The translations under genes and the position numbers were made by a program. DNA of 64,000 bases from Bailinhaonella thermotolerans (GTDB lineage: Bacteria; Actinomycetota; Actinomycetes; Streptosporangiales; Streptosporangiaceae). The notes beneath the pieces were generated by a model. That model did no database searches. It saw only the letters and a program-made list of their open reading frames with translations, and was not told where the DNA came from. Shown piece after piece: positions 44,901 through 53,247 of this stretch. The stretch lies in the NCBI RefSeq assembly GCF_003594875.1, contig NZ_QZEY01000001.1, positions 248,001 to 312,000 of the forward strand. Reading direction: 5' to 3'. Numbering within the stretch: position 1 is the stretch's first letter; every line of letters begins with the position of its first letter.

Positions 44901-47900
44901 CGTCGATCAGGCCGATGGCCGCCGACAGGACGCAGCCGTCGAGCAGGGCGGGGTGCACCCGGGGGGCGGCGGCGCGGATGACGGCCTCGTCCGGGACCCG
45001 CACGCGCGTCACGCCGTCCGCCGCCACCTCGGTGATCGAGTGGAAGGCGGGGCCGGTGTTCAGGCCCATGCGGGCGAGCGCGGCGTAGACCCGCGCGAGG
45101 TCCCGCGCGCCCCCTTCTGGCGGGGCCAGGGGCGGCCGGTCGCCGGGACCCTGTTCCGCCCGGGTGACGTGGGCCGAGGCGATGAGCTCCCAGGCCCCGC
45201 CCTGCCGCCGGGAGATCTCCACGCGCACCCGTTCGCCCACGTTCGCCGCGCTGACCTGGACCGGCACCCGGTCCGCGAGGGGCAGCAGGCGCTCGAAGCG
45301 CACGTCGGCGACGCGCGTCCGCCCGAGGGGGCACTCCAGCAGCTCGGCGGCGGCGGCCAGGACGAGTTCGACGTACGCCGCGCCGGGGACCACGGGGCTG
45401 TCGTGCAGGACGTGCTGCCCGAGCCAGGCGACCCGCTCCGTGCCCAGGTCGGCCTCCCACACGTGCCGGGTGCGGTCGTCGGCGTCCGGGTCGCGCACGG
45501 CCACGCGCTCGCCCAGCCACATGTGGCCGGCGCGGGCGCCGTTCCGGCCGGACGGCTCCCAGAACCGGGCGCGGTCGAAGGCCGTGGGCGGCAGTACGGC
45601 GGGCGCGCCGCCGCCGTTGACGGCGTCCAGGTCCACCGGGGCCCCGGCCAGGTGCAGGGCCGCCGCCGACGCGCACATCGCGGCGCGCGCGTCCCGGTCG
45701 CGCGCCAGGGACGGCGTGGTGATCACCGGCACGCGCAGGGCGGCGGCCGTCTCCTCGACCGCCGGAATCAGCAGCGGATGCGGCGAGACCTCCAGGAACA
45801 GCCGCCGCCCGTCCTCGATCAGGGCCCGGCAGGCCAGGTCGAAGCGCACGGGGTTGCGGAGGTTCGCGGTCCAGTAGGCGGCGTCGAAGACGAACGGCCG
45901 GCGCGGGTCCTCGCTGGTGGAGTAGAAGGGCACCTCGGGCGGCGCCCCGGCGAGCCAGGACATCCGCTCGGCGAGGTCGCCGAGGATCGGCTCGACCTGC
46001 GGGGAGTGCGCCGCGACCACCACCGAGATCCGCTTGCAGAGCACGCCGCGCTCCTGCCAGCGGGCCATCAGCTCCCGCACGGTCTCGGCGTGCCCGGCGA
46101 CGACGGTGGAGGACGGCGCGGTGACCACCGCCACCGAGACCCCGTCCAGGCCGTCGATCTCGGCGGCGACCCGGTCGGCGGGCAGCGCCACGCTGACCAT
46201 GCCGCCCCCGGCCACGCGCTGCAGCATCGCCGAGCGGATGACGATGGCGCGCATGCCGTCCTCGGGGGACAGCACGCCGGCGGCGACCGCGGCGGCGGCC
46301 TCGCCCATGGAGTGCCCGACCACGGCGGCGGGCCGTACCCCCCACCCTCGCCACATCGCGGTCAGCCCGGCCTGGACGGCGTACACCAGGGGCTGCACCT
46401 CGTCCATGCGGTCGCCGCACGCGCCCTCGGCGAGCCGGCGCCGCAGCGAGAACCCGGCCTCCGCGGTGACGATCGGGTCCAGGCGGTCGATCATCTCGGT
46501 GAAGGCCGGCTCGCGGCCGAGCAGGGTGCGCGCCATGCCCGGCCACTGGGAGCCGTGGCCGGAGAACACCCAGACCGGGTCGTCGGAGAGGACGGCCGTG
46601 CCGCGGACCGCGCGGTCGTCGTGCCGCTCGCCGGCCAGGGCCCGCAGCCCGGCCAGGAGGTCGTCCCGGCCGGCGGCCAGGACGCAGGCCCGGTGGGGCA
46701 GGTGGCTGCGCCGTACCGCGAGGGTGTGCGCGACGTCCTCCAGCGCGGGCTGGGCGGGCCCGGCCGCGTCCAGGCTCTCGGCGAGGCGGGCGCAGGTCCG
46801 GGTCAGGCCGCCGGGGGTGGCCGCCGACACGGCGTAGACGCGCGTCCGGGCGGGCGGGGCGGGGCGGGACCGCCGCGGGGCGCGGGGCGGCGGCTGCTCG
46901 ACGATGACGTGCGCGTTGGCCCCGGTCACGCCGAAGGCGGACACGCCGGCGCGGCGGGGCCCGGCCGCGTCCTCCCAGGGGGTGGCCCGGGTGGGGACGA
47001 AGAAGCGGGTGCCGTCGGCCTTGACAGCGGGGTTCCAGCGCCGGAAGTGGAGGTTGGCGGGGATGAGCCCGGTGTGCGCCGCGGTCGCGGCCTTGATCAG
47101 CCCCAGCACGCCCGCCGCGCTCTCGGGGTGCCCGATGTTGGTCTTGAGGGAGCCCAGCGCGCAGGGGTCGCCGCCGGTCCCGTAGACGTCGTCGATGGCG
47201 GCGAACTCGATGGGGTCGCCCACCGGGGTGCCGGTGCCGTGCGTCTCGACGTAGCGGACGTCGCCGGGGGTCACGCCGGCGACCCGCAGCGCGGCGGCGA
47301 GGACGGCGCGCTGGGCGGCGCGAGAGGGCTGGGTGATGCCCTGGACCCGGCCGGCGTGGTTGATCGCGGTGCCGGTGATGAGCGCCAGGATCCGGTCGCC
47401 GTCCCGCAGGGCGTCGGGCAGCCGCTTGAGCACGACCATGCCGCAGCCCTCGCCCCGCACGAACCCGTCGGCGCTCGCGTCGAACGCCGCGCAGCGCCCC
47501 CGCGAGGACAGCGCCCCCGCCCGCGCGAACCCCACGTTGCCGGCCCACTCCAACTGGACGGTCACGCCGCCGGCCAGCGCCAGGTCGGCCTCGCCGTCGT
47601 GCAGCGAGCGGCAGGCCAGGTGGACGGCGACCAGGGAGGAGGCGCAGGCGGCGTCCACGGCCAGGGAGGGGCCGTTCACGTCCAGGAAGTAGGAGATGCG
47701 GCCGGGCGCGCCGGACGGGACGGCCGAGATGCCCTGGTAGATGTCGACCTCGGTGAGCTTGAACCGCTTGGCGTAGTCGGTGTTGGAGATGCCGACGAAC
47801 AGGCCGGTCAGGCTGCCCTTGAGCGACCGGGGCGCGATGCCGGCGTTCTCCAGCGCCTCCCAGCCGGTCTCCATCAGCAGCCGGTGCTGGGGGTCCACGG

Positions 47901-48183
47901 AGGAGGCGTCCTTGGCGGGGATGCCGAAGAACGCCGGGTCGAACAGCTCGATCCCGTCCAGGAAGGCGCCGTTGCGCAGGGTCCCGCTGTCGGCCAGGTC
48001 GTGGGGGACGACGCGCTCGTGCTCCTCCCACCGGCGGCCCGGACCCGACCCGGCCACGGCGTCGCGTTCGTCCAGCAGCAGCCGCCACAGGCCGTCGGCG
48101 TCGGTCACGCCGCCGGGCGCCCGGCACGCGGTGCCCACGATGGCGACCGGCACCTGCCGCCGGGGGTTGTTCGACGAACTCAA
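41995..48183 (-). CDS. Single-module fully reducing type I polyketide synthase (KS-AT-DH-ER-KR-ACP)
   Basis: The 2062-residue protein contains, in order: KS (Cys180 in DAACASS, then ETHGTGT and NIGH), AT (Ser625 in GHSMGE), DH (His924; the usual HxxxG reads H-VLH-D), ER (NADPH loop HSAAGGIGQA at about 1521), KR (TGGTRGLG; Tyr1865 in ANYAAAGAW; an LDD motif typical of B-type KRs) and ACP (Ser2018 in GLDSLLAV). There is no thioesterase. The layout resembles iterative, lipid-making PKSs such as mycobacterial MAS/Pks. It begins with TTG at 48183 after GGAAGGA. The next gene upstream encodes a GGR-like flavoprotein. Product unknown. Confidence 0.92.
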   Translation of the reverse strand: MSSSNNPRRQVPVAIVGTACRAPGGVTDADGLWRLLLDERDAVAGSGPGRRWEEHERVVPHDLADSGTLRNGAFLDGIELFDPAFFGIPAKDASSVDPQHRLLMETGWEALENAGIAPRSLKGSLTGLFVGISNTDYAKRFKLTEVDIYQGISAVPSGAPGRISYFLDVNGPSLAVDAACASSLVAVHLACRSLHDGEADLALAGGVTVQLEWAGNVGFARAGALSSRGRCAAFDASADGFVRGEGCGMVVLKRLPDALRDGDRILALITGTAINHAGRVQGITQPSRAAQRAVLAAALRVAGVTPGDVRYVETHGTGTPVGDPIEFAAIDDVYGTGGDPCALGSLKTNIGHPESAAGVLGLIKAATAAHTGLIPANLHFRRWNPAVKADGTRFFVPTRATPWEDAAGPRRAGVSAFGVTGANAHVIVEQPPPRAPRRSRPAPPARTRVYAVSAATPGGLTRTCARLAESLDAAGPAQPALEDVAHTLAVRRSHLPHRACVLAAGRDDLLAGLRALAGERHDDRAVRGTAVLSDDPVWVFSGHGSQWPGMARTLLGREPAFTEMIDRLDPIVTAEAGFSLRRRLAEGACGDRMDEVQPLVYAVQAGLTAMWRGWGVRPAAVVGHSMGEAAAAVAAGVLSPEDGMRAIVIRSAMLQRVAGGGMVSVALPADRVAAEIDGLDGVSVAVVTAPSSTVVAGHAETVRELMARWQERGVLCKRISVVVAAHSPQVEPILGDLAERMSWLAGAPPEVPFYSTSEDPRRPFVFDAAYWTANLRNPVRFDLACRALIEDGRRLFLEVSPHPLLIPAVEETAAALRVPVITTPSLARDRDARAAMCASAAALHLAGAPVDLDAVNGGGAPAVLPPTAFDRARFWEPSGRNGARAGHMWLGERVAVRDPDADDRTRHVWEADLGTERVAWLGQHVLHDSPVVPGAAYVELVLAAAAELLECPLGRTRVADVRFERLLPLADRVPVQVSAANVGERVRVEISRRQGGAWELIASAHVTRAEQGPGDRPPLAPPEGGARDLARVYAALARMGLNTGPAFHSITEVAADGVTRVRVPDEAVIRAAAPRVHPALLDGCVLSAAIGLIDGDGEPGPGRPWLPERVGAIVLPDDPRLIARVRPEVRREGEDVATGRADLYAEDGRWLGALEGLRFVRAARRSRAQRLNGKLVEIAWREVEAPPAADRPALGPVAVIGEPGDPGHTAERLAKALSGRAESVTICTPYNDLDPDAETVVWCATGRLDALDRVSKVVALLGACARRGGSPRLWLASRLARQVLADDPVDPGACALRGLLRVASFEQPEAAVSWVDADDDAGIAAEVLAGDVETEVAWRAGRRHVARLVPAPLGPRPVRPERVVEVVAGREEYALRAEPGKGLDGVRLVATGEPPPEPGPGQVLMRVEAVTVHFRDVMIALGVYPSENGSTPELGSDATGVVVAAGDGVEDLRPGDRITALVPHGTGSIASHCLVHAGLALPLPPGADPAAFAPVAATYGTVWHSLVDVARLAGGETVLVHSAAGGIGQAALAVARLRGATVIATAGTEEKRNHLREQGVEHVFDSRSLGFADEVRRVTGGRGVDVVLNSLSGAAMRASLTLLAPGGRFVEIGKRDLYEGARVDLSTFRRGNTYAAVDIALIGIERPAVIREAARRAIAEIGAGRLPLPDVTAFPLAEAPAAIKRLASGDHIGRIVLTFPEPGRRLGVLAPEREDVVRPGGAYVVTGGTRGLGLEAARWLAEAGAGRVVLGGRGEPGARESRTVAALRAGGCEVELVRGDIADPATARRLVAAAGEDLRGVLHTAVVLDDAPLSALTPERVARVWHPKVAGALNLHEATVGADLDWFAVFSSMAALLGNPGQANYAAAGAWVDAFAQWRQRRGLRTLSVDWGAWGEAGRATDFAERGFDTIATAEGFAALGELLRHGRVNTGVFTYQPEVMFRLFPAAGRAPLLAELGGGAAGPEVPADASAVRAHPPGPARTQLVQDVVVRTLAALLGADPATVPANAMFTDIGLDSLLAVALVHRLHQALDVTLAPAAVWAHPTAARLAAHLDDALAQER

Positions 48184-48333
48184 CTCGCGTGTCCTTCCAC
48201 TGGAGGTTCTCGTGCGTGTGCGGCGGGTCCGCGCGGACCACCTTCGCCCGGGCCGGTTACGCCCGGATCGGTGTCGCCCGGACCGCCGCCGGCCGGACCG
48301 CCGCCGGCCCGACCGGGACCGGCCCGGCGCCGG
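48184..48333. other. Intergenic region with short GC-rich repeat, flavoprotein-PKS gap
   Basis: The 150-bp gap between the flavoprotein and PKS genes contains a 15-bp element (CCGGACCGCCGCCGG type) duplicated around 48278-48309. The PKS ribosome-binding site is near 48195. No clear promoter is seen, so the two genes may be cotranscribed. Confidence 0.4.
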
Positions 48334-49515
48334 TCAGGCCAGGCGGCCGAGCGCCCCGAGGGCCAGCCGGGCCGCGGGGCGGTGCAGGAGCGCGGGGATC
48401 GTGGTCTCGCCGTTGATGTACTGGTCGAACAGCCGCCAGACCGGCGGCACCCTGGTCAGCCCGCCGTGGATGAGGCCGGGCCGCCTGAGGAAGAGGTCCA
48501 TGACCCGGCGGGAGGCGTCCAGCTCGGCCCCCAGCGTCGCGGTCACCGCGCGCGCGTAGTCGGCGCCGGCCCGCTCGGCCGCCGCGCCGTCGGCCGCCCC
48601 GGCGATCCGCGCGGCCGCGCGCCCGGCCATGACGCCGGAGCGCAGCGCGAACGAGATGCCCTCGCGCGACCAGGGGTCGCACAGCCCGGCCGCGTCGCCG
48701 GCCACGAGGACACGGCCGCGCGCCAGCGGCGAATCCGGGTGGCGGCACCGCGTCAGATGGCCGGTGTCGTGCAGCGGGGTCGCCCCGTCGAGCTCGTACC
48801 GGGCCAGGAAGTCCCGCATGTACGCCCGGGTGGCCTCGCCCTGTCCCCGGGCGGCCACGACCCCGGCGGTGCAGATGTCCCCCTTGGGGAACACCCAGCC
48901 GAACGATCCCGGCAGGGGCCCCCACTCGATCAGCATGCGGCCCCGCCACCGCGCCGCCGTATGGCGGGTGACCGGCACCTCCACCTCCAGCGCCAGGTCG
49001 GTCTGGGCGCAGCGCACCCCGACGTGCCGGGCGACCCTGCTGGCGCTGCCGTCGGCGCCGACCAGCGCCCGGGTGCGCACCGTGTCCCCGCCGGAGGTCC
49101 GTACGCTGATCAGCTCCTCATCGCGCAGCCCGGCCAGCCCCACGCCGTCGCGCACCTCGGCGCCGGCCCCGGCCGCGGCCTCGGTCAGCGCGGCGTCCAG
49201 CTCGGAGCGGAAGACCATCAGGATCGGCCGCTCCCCTGCCGAGGTGAGCGTCCGCTCCTTGCGGCCCACCCAGTTGAACGTGAAGGCGCGGGTGACGTCT
49301 CGCTCCTCGACCGCCAGGCCGGGGGGCAGCGCCGCCTGGGCGTGCCCGATGAGTCCCCCGCCGCAGGTCTTGTACCGCGGGATCGCGGCCCGTTCCAGGA
49401 TCAGCGTGCGGCAGCCGGCCTCGGCCGCCACGCGGGCCGCGGACGCCCCCGCGGGCCCGGCCCCGACGACCACGACGTCCCACACCCTGCCGCCCCCGCC
49501 TCGCGCCGGACACAT
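48334..49515 (-). CDS. Geranylgeranyl-reductase-family FAD-dependent oxidoreductase
   Basis: The 393-residue protein starts at the ATG at 49515. The FAD dinucleotide fold (DVVVVGAGPAGASAARVAAE) is followed by RYKTCGGG, the signature of the geranylgeranyl reductase family. A second FAD motif, LVAGDAAGLCDPWSREGISFAL, completes the fold. Family members reduce isolated C=C bonds of isoprenoid or lipid chains, or act as halogenase/hydroxylase-like flavoproteins. It lies just upstream of, and in line with, the PKS, so it may modify the PKS product (inference). Confidence 0.88.
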   Translation of the reverse strand: MCPARGGGGRVWDVVVVGAGPAGASAARVAAEAGCRTLILERAAIPRYKTCGGGLIGHAQAALPPGLAVEERDVTRAFTFNWVGRKERTLTSAGERPILMVFRSELDAALTEAAAGAGAEVRDGVGLAGLRDEELISVRTSGGDTVRTRALVGADGSASRVARHVGVRCAQTDLALEVEVPVTRHTAARWRGRMLIEWGPLPGSFGWVFPKGDICTAGVVAARGQGEATRAYMRDFLARYELDGATPLHDTGHLTRCRHPDSPLARGRVLVAGDAAGLCDPWSREGISFALRSGVMAGRAAARIAGAADGAAAERAGADYARAVTATLGAELDASRRVMDLFLRRPGLIHGGLTRVPPVWRLFDQYINGETTIPALLHRPAARLALGALGRLA

Positions 49516-49844
49516 GGCGACCCCCTCTCCCCAGGCACGCCCATCATCGGCCGCTAACCCCCGGACGGCCCCGAAGACGACCTCCCCCTGACCCGCCCCT
49601 GACCATTCGCTGACGAACACGCCCCCCGCCGCCCCGCGCGATTCCGGCGCCGAGGCGGCGCTGGCGGGGGACCTCCGCCGGCGCTGATCGCCCCTTCCGC
49701 CCCGGGTCCCGGACAGGGCTCGCCCGGCCGGACCGGCGGGCTTGCGGAGTCTTGACCAGACGTTGACCGGCGCGGGGCGTCGCGCGCCGCCTCCCGGTTA
49801 GTAGTCCTGACGGCCCGATGGAGACGTCCGGGAGGAAGCTCGAA

Positions 49845-50168
49845 ATGAGAAAGACCGCAGTGAGCATCGCGTTGGCAGGCGCGTTCATGGTGGGGCTGGG
49901 GCCGGCGTCGCTCGCCCACGCGGACGCCCCGGACCGCGCGGGCATCGTGACCGCCGATCCGACCGAGAGCCCGCAGCCCACCCGTGACAACGGGGACGGC
50001 GGCGGCAAGCACGGCCTGTGGGGCCTGCTCGGCCTGCTCGGCCTCCTCGGCCTGATGGGCCGCAAGAAGGGCCAGCACCAGGGCGGCGGCACCACCTACG
50101 GCCCGGGCACCCCGGGCTACGGCAGCACCCGGGACGGCGGCGTCAACGACCCGCGCAACCCGGGCTGA
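49845..50168 (+). CDS. Small exported protein with WGxxGxxG motif
   Basis: The 107-residue protein starts at the ATG after GGGAGGAAG. It has a signal peptide (about 1-30, ending AHA) and a polar middle. Next comes the segment LWGLLGLLGLLGLMGRKK, which matches the WGxxGxxG-CTERM pattern (Trp-Gly, then a short Leu/Gly helix, then basic residues). In typical members this is the extreme C-terminus. Here 30 Gly-rich, Pro-containing residues follow. It is divergent from the flavoprotein gene and ends at a strong hairpin. Confidence 0.75.
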   Translation: MRKTAVSIALAGAFMVGLGPASLAHADAPDRAGIVTADPTESPQPTRDNGDGGGKHGLWGLLGLLGLLGLMGRKKGQHQGGGTTYGPGTPGYGSTRDGGVNDPRNPG

Positions 50169-50187
50169 CCCCGCGGCGAACACAGCA

Positions 50188-50218
50188 GAAAGGGCGGCGC
50201 CAGGCGCGCCGCCCTTTC
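50188..50218 (+). terminator. Terminator after the WGxxGxxG gene
   Basis: GAAAGGGCGGCGC (50188-50200) and GCGCCGCCCTTTC (50206-50218) form a perfect 13-bp stem with a 5-base loop, 19 bp after the stop codon. Confidence 0.75.
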
Positions 50219-50684
50219 CGCTGCCCCGGAACCGCCCCGCTCGCTCCCCCGCCAGGTCGGGCGTCCGTGGGCGCGTCATCGAGAAGCCACGCCAAGGGAT
50301 GCGGCCCTCACCGGGCGCCGCCCTGACCGGCCGCCGCCGTCCCAGCCCCGCGCGGCCCGCCGTCACCTCCCCTGGCCTCACAGGCGGCCGGAGGCCCGAC
50401 GCGCGGGCGAGGCCGGACGGGCGCCGAGGGCTTCGCGAAAAGCCCGATTCATCCGTACAAACAGTTCTGAATCCCATCAAGCAGGCCATTTCCTGCTCTA
50501 ATGACTTCTGATCCGCCAAGAAGCTTTTTCAGCGGATATCGCGCGTGAATTCACACCGCGATTCGACCACCCTTTCCCGTGCGCAATACAACCGATCACA
50601 GCGGGTAGGCAGATGGCGTCGGACAACGCCACAGGAAGGCCGTTGAGAAGGGGAATCACGACCGGCGAAAGAGAGGATGAAATT
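50219..50684. other. 466-bp gap with lower GC and a small hairpin
   Basis: The left half is GC-rich without features. From about 50420 the sequence becomes clearly less GC-rich than its surroundings. A hairpin GGGCTT-CGCGAA-AAGCCC lies at 50428-50445. The AT-rich part up to 50684 probably holds the promoter and a long leader of the secreted-protein gene at 50685. No ORF of convincing codon use is seen. Confidence 0.5.
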
Positions 50685-51044
50685 GTGATGAGAATGAAGA
50701 CCCATGGCGTGGGAGTGGCGGCCGCCGCCCTTCTTTCCGCTTCGAGCGCGGCTGTCGGCGTCTCGCCCGCCCATGGCACGGCCAATCACGTGTGTTTCGG
50801 GCACGACGCGGACGTGACGTGCTTGAAGCCCGCGCCGGGGTGCAATATCACGGCCGAGGGCACGCGCGATTTCACCAACGCCACCGCTCGCCGCGTCTGG
50901 ATCTCCCACGGGTTCGGGTGCGAGGGCCCGAGGCTCCCGCTGTCCGCCGGCCAGTCGATGGTCCTGCCGCTGGACCGGTACTCCTACGCGGTCGAGAGCC
51001 CTCCGGGGAAGAAACCCGGCGGCGACGCCGGCGAGCGGGGCTAA
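50685..51044 (+). CDS. Small secreted protein with four cysteines
   Basis: The 119-residue protein starts GTG-ATG, with GAGAGGA seven bases upstream of the GTG. It has a signal peptide (MRMKTHGVGVAAAALLSASS to about residue 35) and a mature part of about 85 residues. The mature part has four Cys (HVCFGHD, VTCLKP, GCNIT, FGCEG), suggesting two disulphides. Asn and Asp residues and beta-strand-like sequence follow. I do not recognise a family. The less GC-rich upstream region sets it apart from its neighbours. Confidence 0.6.
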   Translation: MMRMKTHGVGVAAAALLSASSAAVGVSPAHGTANHVCFGHDADVTCLKPAPGCNITAEGTRDFTNATARRVWISHGFGCEGPRLPLSAGQSMVLPLDRYSYAVESPPGKKPGGDAGERG

Positions 51045-51319
51045 CCGCCGCACCCGCGGCGGACACCGCCCGCGGGACCGGTGGGACGGCCGGCCGTCGT
51101 GAGCCGGCCTCGTCCCGCCGCGGGCGGCGGCGTCGCCGCATCGGCTCCCCGCCCTTCCCTTCTCAGGACCCCTGTTCCCGCCACATCAGGCTCTCGTCCC
51201 GGCGGATCAGGCTCTCTCCGCCCCGCGACCCTCGATGGAATGGGCGCCGCCCGCGTGGGTAAAGGCAGGCCGACCGAGCAGCTCTTCCCTGAGCAGGAGT
51301 CCGGCACGCCGCGAGGCGG

Positions 51320-51877
51320 GTGAGCGAGGGAGGCGGGAGCGTTTTGTCGATCTTGAGCCGGAGCGCCGTCCGGTCGTCGCGGGAGGAGCGGCCGCCCGCG
51401 CGCGGAGGCGGGACGGGCAGGATCTCCCTGCGCTGGGTCCTCGGGCTGGTGGTCGCGCTGGCGGCCCTGGCGGTGTTCTTGTGGGTGCTGGCCCGGGTGC
51501 TGCTGACCCCGGTGCCGGGGGCCGAGGGCGAGGCCGCCGGCAACCTGGAGCCGGGGGCCAGCCTGCGTTTCTACCTTGACCGGCCCGGCGTGAGGGCGGC
51601 GTTGCTGCAGGTCGGCGGGAATCTGGTGCTGATGGCGCCGCTGGGGGTGATCCTGCCGCTGGTGGCCGAGCGGCTGCGCGGCCCGCTGCGCGTCGGGCTG
51701 GTGGCCGGGCTCCTGTCGCTGGCCGCCGAGGTCGCCCAGGGAGTCCTCGTCCTCGGCCGCGCGTTCGACGCCGACGACGTCATCCTCAACACCGCCGGCG
51801 CCGTCCTGGCCTACTTCCTGATCGGCCGCAGGCTCTCCCGCTGGTTCCACGCCAGGCGACGGCGCCCGGCCCGGTGA
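51320..51877 (+). CDS. VanZ-family membrane protein
   Basis: The 185-residue protein has a GTG start and three or four helices. It contains the VanZ-like segment GGNLVLMAPLGVILPLV and the signature FDADDVILNTAGAVLAYFLI. VanZ proteins give low-level teicoplanin resistance in some Gram-positives; most chromosomal members have no assigned role. It is alone. A two-part hairpin (51898-51942) separates it from the convergent permease gene. Confidence 0.8.
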   Translation: MSEGGGSVLSILSRSAVRSSREERPPARGGGTGRISLRWVLGLVVALAALAVFLWVLARVLLTPVPGAEGEAAGNLEPGASLRFYLDRPGVRAALLQVGGNLVLMAPLGVILPLVAERLRGPLRVGLVAGLLSLAAEVAQGVLVLGRAFDADDVILNTAGAVLAYFLIGRRLSRWFHARRRRPAR

Positions 51878-51897
51878 GACGCGCCGGGGAGGCCCGG

Positions 51898-51942
51898 AGG
51901 CGCCTTCCCGGACGCGGCGGAAGCGTCGTGGGGAAGGCGCCT
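51898..51942. terminator. Nested hairpin between convergent genes
   Basis: AGGCGCCTTCCC (51898-51909) pairs with GGGAAGGCGCCT (51931-51942). The loop contains a second stem, GACGC (51911-51915) with GCGTC (51923-51927). It likely ends both the VanZ and the long nitrogen-operon transcripts. Confidence 0.65.
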
Positions 51943-51976
51943 GCGCGGGGCGCCGGACGCGGCGGCGCGGGACGCG

Positions 51977-53245
51977 CTACGCGGCGGTGCGCTCGCGTTC
52001 GCGGCGGGTGCTCGTCGCGAGGGCGGTGATGAGGGCGTAGAGGAGGCCCCCCGACACGAGGGAGTCGATCGACGGGATGTGGGTGAGCGAGAAGGTGCCG
52101 TACGCGGTGAGGTAGCCCACCCCGCACCCGCCCGCCCAGGCCAGGAAGGTGGGCAGCCGGACCGCCCCGCCGTACGCCAGCGCGGCCGTGTCGTAGCCGT
52201 GCCGACGGTAGCGGATGAAGTCGGCGATGATGATGCCCGCGACCGGCGGGGCCGCGATGCCGAGAAAGAGCAGGAAGTCCGGCAGCCACGCGGCGACGTC
52301 GAGACTGCCGAGCACGGCCGCGCCCGCGCCGAGCGCGATCGAGACCTGCCCCTTCCTGGCCCGGGGGAACAGCGACGACACGGCGAGCGTGCCCTGGAAG
52401 ATGTTCCCCGCGTTCGCGGTGATCGCGGCGAACACCAGCAGCGCGACCGCCGGCAGCGCCGAGGAGATCATCGCCATGGCGTCGATGAGCGCGGCCTGGC
52501 CCGTCAGCGCCGCCGGTACGGCTCCCGCCAGGAACAGCAGCGGGTAGGCGACGCCGAAGGCGAGCACGCCGCCGGTCAGGGCCTGTCTGCGGCCGCGGGC
52601 GAAGCTGCCGAAGTCGGCGGAGGTCACGGCGAGCACGGTGCCGGTGCCCACGACCGACGAGACTGCCACGCCCCAGTCCATCGGGGACGACGGCGTGGCG
52701 AAGTCGCGCGCCGAGCTCAGGGAGACGTAGACGAGGTAGCCGAGCAGCAGCGCGATCACCGGGACGGCGAACTGCGCCACCTTGCCGAGGATCTCGAAGC
52801 CGAAGGCCGTCGCCGCCACGAACAGCACGCAGCCGAAGGCCACGAGCACGGGCAGCGGGACCTGCGCCCCGGTCAGCTCGGCGACCAGGCGCCGCGCCGC
52901 GGTGCCGAACCCGTTGGCGGTCACCGCGGCCCAGCCGAACACGCTCACGCCGAGCAGGGCGGTGATCGCCTTGGCCCCGGCGCGGCCGAAGGGGAAGCGC
53001 ACGACGTCGTAGGTGGGCTGCCGGGCGTGCTCGCCGATCGCCAGGGTGAGCACCGCGACGATCATGAGGATCAGTGAACCGGCCAGCACCGAGGTGATCA
53101 CGCTCGGGAACGGCAGGCCGCTGCCGAGCGTCGGCGAGGAGAGCACGACGGGCGTGATGATGATGCCCAGCAGGATCAGCGCGATCCGGTGGCCGGGCGC
53201 TCCCGACGCGGCCTCGGCCCGCTTGGCGGGAGTGTCGGCGGACAT
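51977..53245 (-). CDS. NCS1-family permease (cytosine/allantoin/purine type)
   Basis: The 422-residue protein has about 12 helices, with the NCS1 pattern at helix 1 (GHRIALILLGIIITPVVLSS) and a sodium/substrate-site region in helices 6 to 8 (SPMDWGVAVSSVVGTGTVLA, ADFGSFARGRRQ). NCS1 proteins import nucleobases, allantoin, hydantoins and similar nitrogen compounds. It is the last gene of the seven-gene operon running from 59081, two bases after the upstream stop. It therefore probably imports the substrate that the operon degrades. Confidence 0.85.
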   Translation of the reverse strand: MSADTPAKRAEAASGAPGHRIALILLGIIITPVVLSSPTLGSGLPFPSVITSVLAGSLILMIVAVLTLAIGEHARQPTYDVVRFPFGRAGAKAITALLGVSVFGWAAVTANGFGTAARRLVAELTGAQVPLPVLVAFGCVLFVAATAFGFEILGKVAQFAVPVIALLLGYLVYVSLSSARDFATPSSPMDWGVAVSSVVGTGTVLAVTSADFGSFARGRRQALTGGVLAFGVAYPLLFLAGAVPAALTGQAALIDAMAMISSALPAVALLVFAAITANAGNIFQGTLAVSSLFPRARKGQVSIALGAGAAVLGSLDVAAWLPDFLLFLGIAAPPVAGIIIADFIRYRRHGYDTAALAYGGAVRLPTFLAWAGGCGVGYLTAYGTFSLTHIPSIDSLVSGGLLYALITALATSTRRERERTAA

Positions 53246-53247
53246 GG

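Noticed and set aside
41708-48241. A 2177-residue open frame on the same strand as the PKS
   Set aside because: It is the PKS gene read in another frame: Arg/Pro-rich, no domains, and its end reads through the tandem repeat. The 41995-48183 frame carries all PKS motifs.
42025-49557. A 2510-residue open frame opposite the PKS
   Set aside because: It is the antisense of the PKS and flavoprotein genes, with low-complexity Gly/Asp/His/Arg sequence; GC bias keeps it free of stops.
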